Source of the DNA: Parabacteroides massiliensis
Lineage (GTDB): Bacteria; Bacteroidota; Bacteroidia; Bacteroidales; Tannerellaceae
Direction: 5' to 3'
Length of the DNA stretch: 64,000 nt
Assembly (NCBI RefSeq): GCF_900155425.1
Contig: NZ_LT700191.1
Location: 1 to 64,000, forward strand
Positions 1 to 8,918 of the stretch are shown piece by piece. A program made the translations under genes and the position numbers. The notes below the pieces were generated by a model. That model did no database searches. It had not been told where the DNA came from and was given only the letters and a program-made list of their open reading frames with translations. The stretch's first letter is position 1. Each line of letters opens with the position of its first letter.

Positions 1-65
1 CTTGTACTACTTGTTGATATGTAAATCTTTCAAAGAACTTGTCGCTATCGTTTCGATTGCGGCTG

Positions 66-96
66 CAAAGGTAAGGACTTTTTTTTAACCGCCAAA
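66..96 (-). promoter_or_regulatory. rRNA-type promoter P1 (proximal)
   Basis: Read on the minus strand, TTTG (93-96) is followed after exactly 19 bp by TACCTTTG (66-73), a full match to the Bacteroidetes sigma consensus TTTG-N19-21-TAnnTTTG. Transcription would leave the window through positions 60-1, whose sequence (GAAAGATTTACATATCAACA region) resembles leaders upstream of 16S rRNA in Bacteroidales. The rRNA gene itself is outside the window, so the target is inferred. An A/T-rich tract lies just upstream, as in strong stable-RNA promoters. Confidence 0.75.
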
Positions 97-240
97 TTTT
101 TTCGAAAGAAAATTTGAAAAGTTTTTTCAAAGCCACCGGACGGTCGGACATCTCGCTTAGCCTCGCTAACCTCATCCCCTCTCCCGGGTTACCTCTTCTC
201 CATTACGTCGATCTTCGCCACTCTCGCTCGAATGCGGGTG

Positions 241-272
241 CAAATGTAGAGCTTTCTATGAATTCAAACAAA
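241..272 (-). promoter_or_regulatory. rRNA-type promoter P2 (distal)
   Basis: Second consensus promoter on the minus strand: TTTG (269-272), 20 bp spacer, TACATTTG (241-248). It lies about 175 bp upstream of P1 and points the same way, so the two form a tandem pair. The 1-442 stretch holds no convincing gene. The short open frames between the two promoters look like chance frames. Confidence 0.65.
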
Positions 273-442
273 TTTTTTGAGAACTTTTTTCTGATCTTTT
301 TTTCAACTCTACTATTGTATTATATGGTACGCAGAAGAGATACAAAAACAAAGACAATATCTGATACCAAAGATGAACTAATAGAGCTACCAGTTGTTTC
401 TAAGATGTATTTATGCGCTATACTAAACTAAATTTTACAATC

Positions 443-955
443 ATGGCAAAAGAAAGTGTTAAGATCCTTAAGGGCAAATTAGACGTAGACAATCTGTTAG
501 TACAACTAAATGCCGCATTATCCGAAGAATGGTTAGCTTACTACCAATATTGGATTGGTGCCTTTGTTGCAGAAGGAGCTATGCGAGCAAACGTGCAGGC
601 TGAATTTGAAGAACACGCAAAAGAAGAACTAGGGCATGCCAAACTGTTGGCTGACCGTATTATCGAATTGGAAGGTGTTCCGGTATTAGACCCGAAAAAA
701 TGGTTCGATCTGGCCAGATGCAAATACAGCATTCCTTCCGATTTCGACGTAGTTAATCTGTTAAACCAGAATGTTGCATCCGAACGTTGTGCTATCATAC
801 GTTATCAGGAAATAGCCGAATTCACAGATGGTAAAGACTTCACCACCTGTGACATCGCCAAACATATCCTGTCTATGGAAGAAGAACACGAACAGGACTT
901 GCAGGATTACCTGCGGGACATTGCAAGAATGAAGCAATCCCTCTTGAGTAAGTAA
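443..955 (+). CDS. DPS-like ferritin (DPSL/bacterioferritin-related)
   Basis: A 170-residue cytosolic four-helix ferritin-like protein that probably oxidises and stores iron and consumes peroxide. Visible di-iron ligands are E28/E29 in helix 1, ExxH at 62-65, E114 and E123 in helix 3, and ExxH at 146-149. Cys116 and Cys136 could be the cysteine pair that separates DPS-like (DPSL) proteins, described in Bacteroides fragilis and Sulfolobus, from ordinary Dps and bacterioferritin. The ATG at 443 is chosen over an upstream ATG at 413 because family similarity starts at MAKES. The gene stands alone and ends in a clear terminator. The family call is firm; the DPSL subclass is inferred from the cysteines. 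Confidence 0.88.
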   Translation: MAKESVKILKGKLDVDNLLVQLNAALSEEWLAYYQYWIGAFVAEGAMRANVQAEFEEHAKEELGHAKLLADRIIELEGVPVLDPKKWFDLARCKYSIPSDFDVVNLLNQNVASERCAIIRYQEIAEFTDGKDFTTCDIAKHILSMEEEHEQDLQDYLRDIARMKQSLLSK

Positions 956-974
956 ACTCAAGATTTTTCAGCCC

Positions 975-1016
975 AATAACCCCGTCATTTTATTTATAAA
1001 TTAACGGGGTTATTTT
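975..1016 (+). terminator. Rho-independent terminator after the DPS-like gene
   Basis: Perfect 11-bp inverted repeat (AATAACCCCGT at 975-985, ACGGGGTTATT at 1004-1014) with an 18-nt A/T-rich loop and a short T run. It separates the ferritin gene from hcp. Confidence 0.85.
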
Positions 1017-1076
1017 GCGATTTGCCTATCGGAAGAGATAAATAAAATTCAGTAATCATTAAAACCAATTAAAAAC

Positions 1077-2732
1077 ATGGAAGCTAAAATGTTTTGTTTT
1101 CAGTGTCAAGAGGCAGCAAAAGGGACAGGATGTACCATTAAAGGAGTTTGCGGAAAAGACGACAAAACCGCGAACCGGATGGATTTACTGTTATTTATAA
1201 CTAAAGGTATCGCAACTGCCGCCACCTTACTCCACAATGCAGGGATCGAAACCTCCATACAAGTAAACCATTTCACAACAGACGCTCTGTTCTCCACGAT
1301 CACAAATGCCAACTTTGATATCGAATGTATAACCGGACGAATCATCAAAGGGCTAAAGTTGCGCAATGAACTGATCACCATTGCAAAAGAGAAAAACATC
1401 ACACTCCCTGTCATCGACGAACTGGTATGGAACGGTGATGAGAGTTCATTTGAAGGCAAGTCGCAGACAGTCGGCGTACTTCGGGAAACAAACGAAGATA
1501 TTCGCTCGCTGAAAGAGCTGACCATTTATGGCCTGAAAGGCATGGCGGCCTATGTTGAACATGCTGCCAACCTCGGCTACGAAGAGCCCGAATTATACAG
1601 GTTCATCCTGCGTGCACTCGCCGATACATTACGCAAAGATCTTTCCGCCGAACAGCTCACCGCTCTTGTCTTGGAAACAGGAAGTTTCGGGGTCAAAGCC
1701 ATGGCATTGCTCGATAAAGCCAACACCTGCAGCTACGGTAACCCGGAAATAACCCGCGTCAACATCGGCGTGCGCAACAATCCGGCCATCCTGATCAGCG
1801 GACATGATCTGAAAGACATGGAAGAATTGCTCGCCCAGACCGAAGGAACAGGGGTCGATGTATATACACATAGCGAGATGTTGCCTGCCAACTACTATCC
1901 TGCATTCAAAAAATACAAACATTTTGTAGGTAACTACGGCAATGCCTGGTGGAAACAGCGGGAAGAGTTTGAGAATTTCAATGGCCCGATCCTGTTCACG
2001 ACCAACTGTATCGTTCCTCCGCTTGAAGGTGCCAACTACCGGGATCGTGTCTACACCACCAATTCTACCGGATTCCCCGGATGGAAACATATCCCGGCAC
2101 GCAAAGACGGCAAAACGAAAGATTTTTCCGAAATCATCGCCCATGCCAAACGCTGTGCCGCCCCACATGAAATCGAACATGGCGAAATCATCGGAGGTTT
2201 CGCACACAATCAGGTGTTAGCATTGGCCGATAAGGTTGTCGATGCGGTAAAAAGCGGGGCAATCCGCAAGTTTGTCGTCATGGCCGGATGCGACGGACGC
2301 ATGAAAAACCGTAATTATTATACCGAATTCGCCGAACAATTGCCGAACGACAGTGTAATCCTGACAGCCGGTTGCGCCAAATACCGGTACAACAAACTAC
2401 CATTAGGAGATATCAACGGCATTCCTCGCGTACTGGATGCCGGACAATGCAATGACAGCTATTCACTGGCACTGATCGCCATGAAACTACAGGAAGTGTT
2501 CGGGCTGGAGGATATCAACCAATTGCCGATCGTCTATAACATTGCCTGGTACGAACAAAAAGCGGTAATCGTCTTGTTGGCCTTGTTAAGCCTGGGAGTC
2601 AAAAACATCCACCTGGGTCCGACATTGCCCGCTTTCTTATCGCCGAATGTTGCAAAAGTCCTGGTCGAGAACTTCGGAATCGCTACTATACAAACACCGG
2701 AAGAAGATATCGAACAGCTCATCATAGCATAA
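1077..2732 (+). CDS. hcp: Hybrid-cluster protein (hydroxylamine/NO reductase)
   Basis: A 551-residue cytosolic iron-sulfur protein. Hcp enzymes reduce hydroxylamine to ammonia in vitro and are thought to act as NO reductases in nitrosative stress. The N-terminal cysteines C7, C10, C19 and C25 (CxxC-x8-C-x5-C) bind the cubane cluster with the short spacing seen in strict anaerobes. The C-terminal part has the conserved cysteine motifs [16 protein letters not shown] and GQCND that hold the hybrid Fe-S-O cluster. Full length. No hcr-type reductase gene is adjacent, so its electron donor is not shown here. Confidence 0.95.
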   Translation: MEAKMFCFQCQEAAKGTGCTIKGVCGKDDKTANRMDLLLFITKGIATAATLLHNAGIETSIQVNHFTTDALFSTITNANFDIECITGRIIKGLKLRNELITIAKEKNITLPVIDELVWNGDESSFEGKSQTVGVLRETNEDIRSLKELTIYGLKGMAAYVEHAANLGYEEPELYRFILRALADTLRKDLSAEQLTALVLETGSFGVKAMALLDKANTCSYGNPEITRVNIGVRNNPAILISGHDLKDMEELLAQTEGTGVDVYTHSEMLPANYYPAFKKYKHFVGNYGNAWWKQREEFENFNGPILFTTNCIVPPLEGANYRDRVYTTNSTGFPGWKHIPARKDGKTKDFSEIIAHAKRCAAPHEIEHGEIIGGFAHNQVLALADKVVDAVKSGAIRKFVVMAGCDGRMKNRNYYTEFAEQLPNDSVILTAGCAKYRYNKLPLGDINGIPRVLDAGQCNDSYSLALIAMKLQEVFGLEDINQLPIVYNIAWYEQKAVIVLLALLSLGVKNIHLGPTLPAFLSPNVAKVLVENFGIATIQTPEEDIEQLIIA

Positions 2733-2747
2733 GATTTTCAAAATATC

Positions 2748-2778
2748 TTGGATATCCACAACTAAACATATACTTTTG
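2748..2778 (+). promoter_or_regulatory. mscL promoter
   Basis: TTG (2748-2750), 20 bp, TACTTTTG (2771-2778). The mscL ATG lies 23 bp downstream, which suggests transcription independent of hcp. Confidence 0.65.
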
Positions 2779-2801
2779 TAGTTACATAAAAAGGTTAAAT
2801 T

Positions 2802-3224
2802 ATGAAGAAGATTCTACAAGAGTTCAAACAATTCGCCATGCGCGGCAACGTGATCGACATGGCGGTGGGTATCATTATCGGCGGTGCTTTCGGTAAAATC
2901 GTATCATCTGTCGTCGGTGACATCATCATGCCTGCTATAGGTTTGCTGATCGGAGGCGTAAACTTCACCGATTTAAAGATAGTTTTGAAGCAAACTGTAA
3001 TGGACGGAGACAAAGTTGTCTCGCCGGCTGTTTCCATCAACTATGGAAACTTTTTGCAGGTGACTTTCGATTTCATCATTATCGCATTTTCTATTTTCAT
3101 GTTAGTAAAAGGAATCAACGTCCTGAACAAGAAAAAAGAAGAAGCACCCGCAGCTCCGGCCCCCCCTCCTGCCGACATACAGTTACTTACCGAGATACGC
3201 GATTTGTTGAAAGACAAAAAATAA
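2802..3224 (+). CDS. mscL: Large-conductance mechanosensitive channel MscL
   Basis: A 140-residue inner-membrane channel protein that opens under membrane tension to release solutes on hypo-osmotic shock. It has the MscL signature [21 protein letters not shown] in TM1 (about residues 8-50), a periplasmic loop, TM2 (about 85-105), and a proline/alanine-rich linker leading to a C-terminal amphipathic helix ([14 protein letters not shown]) that bundles the pentamer. Length is normal. It has its own promoter and is followed by a palindromic terminator shared with map. Confidence 0.96.
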   Translation: MKKILQEFKQFAMRGNVIDMAVGIIIGGAFGKIVSSVVGDIIMPAIGLLIGGVNFTDLKIVLKQTVMDGDKVVSPAVSINYGNFLQVTFDFIIIAFSIFMLVKGINVLNKKKEEAPAAPAPPPADIQLLTEIRDLLKDKK

Positions 3225-3255
3225 AAGGATGTCAAAACACCTTTATCACGATCTT

Positions 3256-3282
3256 TTAGGCACGGATTAAATCCGTGCCTAA
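3256..3282. terminator. Bidirectional terminator between mscL and map
   Basis: Near-perfect palindrome TTAGGCACGGATT/AATCCGTGCCTAA between two convergent genes, usable from both sides. Confidence 0.7.
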
Positions 3283-3340
3283 TTTATGTCTATCAGCAGC
3301 AGGATTCGCTTCGACACACATCCTTCTGCCAACCAAACAA

Positions 3341-4201
3341 TCAATAGGATAATATTTCAAGCCCCGTTTCCGTCATCAGGAACGTATGCTCCCATTGAGC
3401 GGAAGGCTGTTCGTCTTCGGTAACGACTGTCCATCCGTCTTCTTCGTCGATAAAGACCTGCCAGGTTCCCATGTTGATCATCGGTTCGATCGTGAATACC
3501 ATACCGGGGACAAGCAGCATCCCTGTTCCTTTCCGTCCGAAATGGCAGACTTCCGGTTCTTCATGAAACTCCAGTCCGACACCATGTCCGCACAAATCAC
3601 GAACTACAGAGTAACCGTTCTTCTCCGCATGACGTTGGATGGCATTGCCGATATCGCCGACAAAACCGAACGGCTTTGCGGCCTGCATCCCGATTTCGAG
3701 ACACTCTTTCGTCACCCGTACCAATTTTTCCTTTTCAGGAGTTGTTTGACCAATGATAAACATACGGGAAGCATCCGAATAATATCCGTCCAAGATAGTC
3801 GAAACGTCCACATTAATGATATCTCCCTCTTCCAATATCTCATCTTCGCTGGGAATGCCGTGGCAGACCACTTCGTTGACGGAAGTACAGACACTTTTAG
3901 GGAATCCTTCATAATTGAGAGGAGCCGGAATAGCTCCATGCGAAACGGTATAATCATAAACCAGCTTATCGATCTCGGCGGTAGACATACCAGCCTTGAT
4001 TTCTTTTGCGACCAAATCGAGCACCCCGGTATTCACCACACTGCTCCGGCGGATACCTTCGATCTGTTCTGCTGTCTTGATCAGTTTGCGTGACGGCACC
4101 AGGTGACCTTTATTCTGAAAGTAAAGTACTTTTTTGTCCAGTTCTGTAAGAGGCTGCCCTTTGATGATGTGCCAATTGTTTTTAATTCTTCTGCTATGCA
4201 T
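3341..4201 (-). CDS. map: Type I methionine aminopeptidase
   Basis: A 286-residue cytosolic metalloprotease that removes the initiator methionine from new proteins. The pita-bread fold ligands are all present: D132, D143, H206, E239 and E271, with H114 and H213 as the substrate and catalytic histidines. About 35 residues of N-terminal extension (MHSRRIKNNWHIIKG...) precede the core, as in several Bacteroidetes Map proteins. It is a single gene, convergent with mscL. Confidence 0.95.
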   Translation of the reverse strand: MHSRRIKNNWHIIKGQPLTELDKKVLYFQNKGHLVPSRKLIKTAEQIEGIRRSSVVNTGVLDLVAKEIKAGMSTAEIDKLVYDYTVSHGAIPAPLNYEGFPKSVCTSVNEVVCHGIPSEDEILEEGDIINVDVSTILDGYYSDASRMFIIGQTTPEKEKLVRVTKECLEIGMQAAKPFGFVGDIGNAIQRHAEKNGYSVVRDLCGHGVGLEFHEEPEVCHFGRKGTGMLLVPGMVFTIEPMINMGTWQVFIDEEDGWTVVTEDEQPSAQWEHTFLMTETGLEILSY

Positions 4202-4222
4202 GGTTTTGTTTATTTATCAACA

Positions 4223-4230
4223 CAAAGGTA
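4223..4230 (-). promoter_or_regulatory. map promoter (-7 element)
   Basis: TACCTTTG on the minus strand, 21 bp upstream of the map ATG. I see no good -33 element. Confidence 0.5.
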
Positions 4231-4316
4231 GCGGTTATCGGGCATATTCTCGTTGCTAAAAGGCAGATTGCTGTAAAAATTTTGCAAAGAGAAACAATTA
4301 TTTTCCCCCCCGCCTG

Positions 4317-5168
4317 TCAATACAAACTGAAATCGGAAGGTTTGATAACGAAGCCTATCCTTATCATACTTTTGAACTTATTATATTCCAAGAGATTTTC
4401 TCCAAAGCCATTGTAATATTGCAGAAAGAAATATTGATTCTCGTTGTTATTGAATTTGTAGCTCAATTCAACCTGTGTGTTAAAGCTGGTCCAAGTCTTA
4501 CGCTTGGTCAGGACCACACCGCAATTAAAACGGCGATTGTTGGTTCGATAATTGGCTGCCGCCTGGAAAATTCCGTTATATTTCAACAAATCTTTATTAT
4601 TTTCTCCATCCACAATAGGTATCCAAGTCTTGAACTGTGCTTCCCAATTCGGCGAAAGGGTAATCGCAACCGCAAAAGTAACTTTATTCCAGCTGCGTGA
4701 AGCTGTACTGTCCCTACCATTCGATTCATGTTCGAGCATAAGATACCCCTTTCCTATATATTTATTATGGGAGACAATCAGATGCCCCAAACCAATCCCC
4801 GGATTAAAATTAATATCCTTCATGGGCAATGATTCCTGAAAGACATTCCAAAAAGCTTTCTGAGTGTATTGGATAAACAAATAAGTATCGAACGGCAATT
4901 TACTTTTCGTCAGCCGTTGGGCAATACTCAACTGGAATTTCACGTCCGAATTGGTAGCTGTCGGCTTATGTCCGAGAGTCGTTCCTCCTATGAAGTAATT
5001 GTCTTTGAACAGAGTAAAATACGGCATCTTGTCCAAAATGGCACGGATACTGTCGGCATTATAAGCATTCGCCACGATTCTATTCCCGAGAGTTTCTCCC
5101 TTTCTTTCCTGTGCGGACAGGCTATACGCTATCACAGACAGAAACAGGAGCATCACGATTCTTTTCAT
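4317..5168 (-). CDS. pldA: Outer-membrane phospholipase A (OMPLA family)
   Basis: A 283-residue outer-membrane beta-barrel enzyme that hydrolyses mislocalised phospholipids in the outer leaflet. A signal peptide (MKRIVMLLFLSVIAYSLSAQ) is followed by beta-barrel strands. H147, S149 and N161 in HESNG...SRSWN reproduce the spacing of the E. coli OMPLA catalytic triad H142/S144/N156, and S157 matches the calcium-ligand Ser152. FFLQYYNGFGENLLEYN is also typical of the family. The ATG at 5168 is preferred because a -7 box lies at 5207-5214 and the longer frame would start inside it. Activity normally needs calcium and dimerisation. Confidence 0.88.
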   Translation of the reverse strand: MKRIVMLLFLSVIAYSLSAQERKGETLGNRIVANAYNADSIRAILDKMPYFTLFKDNYFIGGTTLGHKPTATNSDVKFQLSIAQRLTKSKLPFDTYLFIQYTQKAFWNVFQESLPMKDINFNPGIGLGHLIVSHNKYIGKGYLMLEHESNGRDSTASRSWNKVTFAVAITLSPNWEAQFKTWIPIVDGENNKDLLKYNGIFQAAANYRTNNRRFNCGVVLTKRKTWTSFNTQVELSYKFNNNENQYFFLQYYNGFGENLLEYNKFKSMIRIGFVIKPSDFSLY

Positions 5169-5206
5169 AAAATGCATCAAGTTTATTGAGTTCAAAAAAG
5201 TTTCCA

Positions 5207-5214
5207 CAAAGATA
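5207..5214 (-). promoter_or_regulatory. pldA promoter (-7 element)
   Basis: TATCTTTG on the minus strand about 38 bp upstream of the chosen ATG. It excludes the upstream GTG at 5207 as a start. No clear -33. Confidence 0.5.
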
Positions 5215-5318
5215 TATGAATCAAAGGATGATAATTCGCTTGTTTAGCACATATATTGGTCATTTCGTTATCATTCTTTTTAATAAAACCAATTACAGAA
5301 AGGTTAGTTCATTTTTTT

Positions 5319-5326
5319 TATCTTTG
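5319..5326 (+). promoter_or_regulatory. Promoter of the MutS-like gene (-7 element)
   Basis: TATCTTTG ends only 5 bp before the ATG at 5332. Transcription would start at or next to the first codon, so the mRNA may be leaderless. No -33 match is visible. Confidence 0.5.
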
Positions 5327-5331
5327 CATGC

Positions 5332-7125
5332 ATGGAAAAGATATACAATTATTACCAAGATATTGTCACGGCTTACACCCGCAGGGCCGATAGCCTGAAG
5401 AAAAAAATACATTTGCTCGGAAGCATTCGTTTGTTGTTAGTAGCCGGTTTGATCACCATGATCTGGTTTTTCAAATCCGAAGAATGGGAAGTGCTGGCCG
5501 GGATTACCGCCTTGTTTATTATCCCGTTTATCGCTCTGATGGTTTGGCATACCAAACTCTTTGCACGAAAATGTTATGCAGAAGCACTGGCAAACCTCTG
5601 TAAAAACGAACTGAAGGGGTTGGATTACGATTTCAGTGCGTTCGACGGGGCACCGGAAAAAAGCTCCGCCGAACATTCGTTCAGCCTCGATCTGGATTTG
5701 TTCGGAAATCACTCGCTTTTCCAGTCCATCAACCGCACGGTCACTTTTATGGGAAAAGAGAAACTTGCCGGTTGGTTCATGCAGCCACTCACCGACAAGA
5801 CGATGATAGAAAGGCGCCAAAAAGCAATTCGCGAACTGGAATCATTCACACAGCTCCGCCAACATTTCTATGTGACAGGTATTCTGCATCCGGGAAACAA
5901 GAACGACCAACAATTCGTCTCCCTATTAGGTAAAGCAACCCCTTGCTTGATCAACAGCAAAATATGGAAACTGCTCATCTGCCTGATACCTTCCATCTGG
6001 TTATTGATCGCGATAGGATGTGTACTGAACCTGCTCCCTATATCGATAGCTGGTTTGTTTTTCGGGGTGTCTTTCGTTGTCGCTTATATCAATGCAAAAC
6101 AGATTGCTACGGTACACAATTCTCTGGACAAGATGGAGCAGATATTGCAGACTTATTCCGACCTGATCAAATGTATCGAGGGTGAAAACTTTCAATCCGC
6201 CGAGTTAGCCGATATCCACAACCGGTTTGCAAATAACAGGCAAACAGCCTCTTCGACCATCAAAAAACTATCCGGGCATATCGGTGCACTGAACCAGCGT
6301 TTCAGTGCAATCGGCATCATACTGAATATTTTCACTTTGCGTGATACCCGCATGGCGATAAAGTTGGAAAAATGGAAGATGGAACACGGAGACGATACGG
6401 AACGCTGGTTCGAGGCGTTGGCGCTGTTCGATGCTTACTCTTCGTTGGGCGGATTTGCCTTCAATCATCCGGAATATATTTACCCTGAAATCGCAGACAC
6501 ATATTTCAAAATGGAAGGTAAAGCGCTCGGTCATCCGCTACTACGCCGTGACGTATGCGTAAAGAATGACATCGACATCAGGAAAAGTCCCTGGTTCCTG
6601 ATTATTACAGGGGCGAATATGGCAGGGAAAAGCACTTACTTGCGTACCATCGGTGTCAACTATCTGCTCGGCTGTGTCGGCGCTCCGGTTTGTGCGGCAT
6701 CTTTGACCTTGTATCCGGCACGGATGGTAACCAGCCTGCGGACTTCCGATTCGCTTGTGAGCAACGAATCCTATTTCTTTGCCGAGTTGAAGCGATTGAA
6801 GATGATTATCGATCGTTTGCAGCAGGGTGAAAAATTATTCATCATCTTAGATGAGATACTGAAAGGGACCAATTCGATCGACAAACAGAAAGGTTCTCTC
6901 GCATTGATGAAACAATTAGTGGCGAATCAGGCTTGCGGTATCATCGCCACACACGACCTGGCGTTAGGCGAACTTGAACAGGAATTTCCGAACCAGATCA
7001 AGAATTACCGTTTCGAGGCCGACATCCGAGACAACGAACTGACATTCTCCTACCAACTCAGGGAAGGGATAGCTCAGAATATGAATGCTTGTTTCCTGAT
7101 GAAGAAGATGGGAATAACGGTGTAA
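5332..7125 (+). CDS. Membrane-anchored MutS-family ATPase
   Basis: A 597-residue protein with a C-terminal MutS-type ATPase and predicted membrane segments, so it is not the canonical mismatch-repair MutS. Walker A is GANMAGKS (427-434), Walker B FIILDE (503-508), then KGTNS and the switch histidine H541. Hydrophobic segments lie at about 32-47, 54-73, 213-233 and 235-253. The mismatch-recognition domain I with its Phe-X-Glu is missing; the middle (about 255-400) resembles the MutS core/lever region. Such proteins are common in Bacteroidetes and are often labelled DNA mismatch repair protein MutS, but I know of no proven role. Catalytic residues look intact. Confidence 0.85.
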   Translation: MEKIYNYYQDIVTAYTRRADSLKKKIHLLGSIRLLLVAGLITMIWFFKSEEWEVLAGITALFIIPFIALMVWHTKLFARKCYAEALANLCKNELKGLDYDFSAFDGAPEKSSAEHSFSLDLDLFGNHSLFQSINRTVTFMGKEKLAGWFMQPLTDKTMIERRQKAIRELESFTQLRQHFYVTGILHPGNKNDQQFVSLLGKATPCLINSKIWKLLICLIPSIWLLIAIGCVLNLLPISIAGLFFGVSFVVAYINAKQIATVHNSLDKMEQILQTYSDLIKCIEGENFQSAELADIHNRFANNRQTASSTIKKLSGHIGALNQRFSAIGIILNIFTLRDTRMAIKLEKWKMEHGDDTERWFEALALFDAYSSLGGFAFNHPEYIYPEIADTYFKMEGKALGHPLLRRDVCVKNDIDIRKSPWFLIITGANMAGKSTYLRTIGVNYLLGCVGAPVCAASLTLYPARMVTSLRTSDSLVSNESYFFAELKRLKMIIDRLQQGEKLFIILDEILKGTNSIDKQKGSLALMKQLVANQACGIIATHDLALGELEQEFPNQIKNYRFEADIRDNELTFSYQLREGIAQNMNACFLMKKMGITV

Positions 7126-7230
7126 AAAAAACATCAGAAAGGGTTTTCGTGTTTGAAAGTATTGAATCCGGCAGATACAATCATAATTTGACGAAGGCTT
7201 TTTATACACCTTCGTCAAAAAATCCAAAAT

Positions 7231-8022
7231 TTACTTCCTGTACTTCTCTATCTCCGGCAAATGCCGTTTAATATCATTGATACGGGTGGCATCACTGGGG
7301 TGCGTACTCATAAATTCGGGGGTAGAACCGGATTTGCCGGCAGACATTTTTTGCCAGAAGTTGACGGCGACTTCAGGATTATAACCGGCCATTGCCATAA
7401 AGATCAGTCCCATGTAATCAGCCTCGGATTCATGCTTACGGGAGAAAGGCAGCATGACACCATATTGAGCACCCAAACCATAAACAGAAGTGCCGATCTG
7501 CTGGACGGCAGCCGACTTATTGCTTAACGCCTGCCCCAATATCTGCGCACCGTATTGCGCCATCAGCTGCTGGCTCATGCGCTCGTTGCTGTGTTTGGCT
7601 ACGGCATGCGCCACTTCATGGCCGACCACGACAGCCAGTTCATCGTCCGACGAAACCAATTGCATCAATCCTTCATAAACAACAATTTTACCTCCAGGCA
7701 TACAGAACGCATTGACCTGCGAATCGTTTACCAAGTTGAACTCCCAAGAGAAATTCTTGATTTCACTCTCCAATCCGTTGTTTTTCAAATATTGTTCGGT
7801 AGCTGCTGCTATCTTCTTGCCAACGCGTGTCACCATAGCAGCGCCATCTTTAGAAGATGACTTTTTAGCCGATTTCATATAATCGGAATATTGGGTCAGG
7901 CTAGACGACAACACTTCCTGATCCGAAACAAGCAAAACTTGCTTTCTTCCTGTCAACGGAACACTTCCGCAACTGCTTAGCAACAATAACATTGCGACAA
8001 ATAGACCTGTAATCTTCTTCAT
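7231..8022 (-). CDS. M48-family metallopeptidase lipoprotein
   Basis: A 263-residue zinc protease of the periplasm, of the LoiP/YcaL/BepA-like group that degrades or helps assemble outer-membrane proteins. It has a lipoprotein signal with lipobox SSCG (Cys18), the zinc motif HEVAH at 135-139, and the third ligand in ESEAD (E198-D202). GGKIVVYEGLM is typical of M48 proteins. It lacks the C-terminal TPR domain of BepA. It stands alone, convergent with the MutS-like gene. Confidence 0.9.
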   Translation of the reverse strand: MKKITGLFVAMLLLLSSCGSVPLTGRKQVLLVSDQEVLSSSLTQYSDYMKSAKKSSSKDGAAMVTRVGKKIAAATEQYLKNNGLESEIKNFSWEFNLVNDSQVNAFCMPGGKIVVYEGLMQLVSSDDELAVVVGHEVAHAVAKHSNERMSQQLMAQYGAQILGQALSNKSAAVQQIGTSVYGLGAQYGVMLPFSRKHESEADYMGLIFMAMAGYNPEVAVNFWQKMSAGKSGSTPEFMSTHPSDATRINDIKRHLPEIEKYRK

Positions 8023-8048
8023 TTTTTATTTTTTATTTATACTGCTTG

Positions 8049-8079
8049 CAAAATTATAATTTCTCTTCATAATAAACAA
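8049..8079 (-). promoter_or_regulatory. Promoter of the M48 protease gene
   Basis: TTG (8077-8079), 20 bp, TAATTTTG (8049-8056) on the minus strand. The rest of the 8023-8405 interval is A/T rich and holds the argR control region; I see no gene in it. Confidence 0.55.
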
Positions 8080-8344
8080 TTTGTAAAAGTTTTTTACTCA
8101 ATGGCTCTTTCATTTTGGTATGAAATTATATACGACTTTCCGTTTTATCAAAATGTCACTGCCACCCCGTCTAAATCGAAATAGTACCCCATATATTGGG
8201 AATTAGTATAGCGGGTAATATTTTTTAACATTCCATATTGTTCTGCTTTTTCATGTAGAGATAGCAATATGACAATTCTGTCGAAACAGATTTTCTACAC
8301 TGTAATACACAAACTCTATACATATTCATAAAAAAAGAGCTCAC

Positions 8345-8362
8345 ATTGCATAATTATTCAAT
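8345..8362. promoter_or_regulatory. Candidate ARG box 1 (ArgR operator)
   Basis: atTGCATAATTATTCAat matches the 18-bp ARG-box consensus wnTGAATwwwwATTCAnw with a single mismatch. It lies just upstream of the argR -7 box. The consensus comes from E. coli, so function here is inferred. Confidence 0.6.
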
Positions 8363-8371
8363 TATACTCTT

Positions 8372-8379
8372 TATATTTG
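8372..8379 (+). promoter_or_regulatory. argR operon promoter (-7 element)
   Basis: TATATTTG, 26 bp before the argR ATG. A TTG at 8346-8348 is slightly far (23 bp) for a -33. The element is flanked by two ARG-box-like palindromes. Confidence 0.6.
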
Positions 8380-8386
8380 CAGCCTC

Positions 8387-8404
8387 GTTGCATAAATATA
8401 CAGA
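8387..8404. promoter_or_regulatory. Candidate ARG box 2 (ArgR operator)
   Basis: gtTGCATAAATATACAga matches the ARG-box consensus with two mismatches. Its centre is 42 bp from that of box 1, that is twice the 21-bp spacing of E. coli ARG-box pairs. It sits in the leader directly before the argR start codon. Confidence 0.5.
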
Positions 8405-8405
8405 C

Positions 8406-8849
8406 ATGAGTACAAAAAAAGAACGATTGGATGCCATCTGTCGCATTATACAGACTGAGAAAATAGGGAATCAGGAAGAACTGCTTAAACAATTGGAAAA
8501 TAGCGGATTCCAGGTTACCCAAGCAACCCTGTCACGCGACATAAAGCAACTGAAAGTCATCAAAGTACATGACGAAAGCGGAAACTATGTATATCGCCTG
8601 CCCGATTATCCGGCACTTATGCAACCTGTGAAAAAGCAGACGCAGCATCATCCCAACATCGAGTTTTCGGGAAACCTGGCCGTTGTCAAAACCCGTCCGG
8701 GATATGCAATGGGGATCGCTTCGGATATCGATACGCATGCGCCTTACGAAATACTGGGGACAATTGCCGGAGACGACACGATCCTGATCATCCCGCGTGA
8801 AGGAATCAGCCGGGACAAGATCGTAAAAGCATTGGCGCATTTTATATAA
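8406..8849 (+). CDS. argR: Arginine repressor
   Basis: A 147-residue transcription factor that, with arginine as corepressor, shuts off arginine biosynthesis. The N-terminal winged helix-turn-helix has the recognition helix [13 protein letters not shown] (S43, R44 contact DNA in ArgR/AhrC). The C-terminal oligomerisation domain has the arginine-binding motif GDDT at 122-125. The ATG at 8406 is chosen over an upstream TTG at 8346, which lies inside the putative operator. It is the first gene of an operon with the GNAT, argG, argC and argD, so it is probably autoregulated. Confidence 0.95.
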   Translation: MSTKKERLDAICRIIQTEKIGNQEELLKQLENSGFQVTQATLSRDIKQLKVIKVHDESGNYVYRLPDYPALMQPVKKQTQHHPNIEFSGNLAVVKTRPGYAMGIASDIDTHAPYEILGTIAGDDTILIIPREGISRDKIVKALAHFI

Positions 8850-8918
8850 TATATAATGTATAGGGAACCGGTCGTTTGCTCCCGTTAACAACAGAAGATA
8901 AAAGAACAAACATAAAAG

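Noticed and set aside
114-431. 105-codon plus-strand frame before the DPS-like gene
   Set aside because: It crosses the minus-strand rRNA-type promoters, has no protein-like composition and no start signal.
1629-2207. Long minus-strand frame inside hcp, and similar frames opposite malQ, proB and the sulfatase
   Set aside because: They mirror the codon pattern of the real genes on the other strand and have no domain-like sequence.
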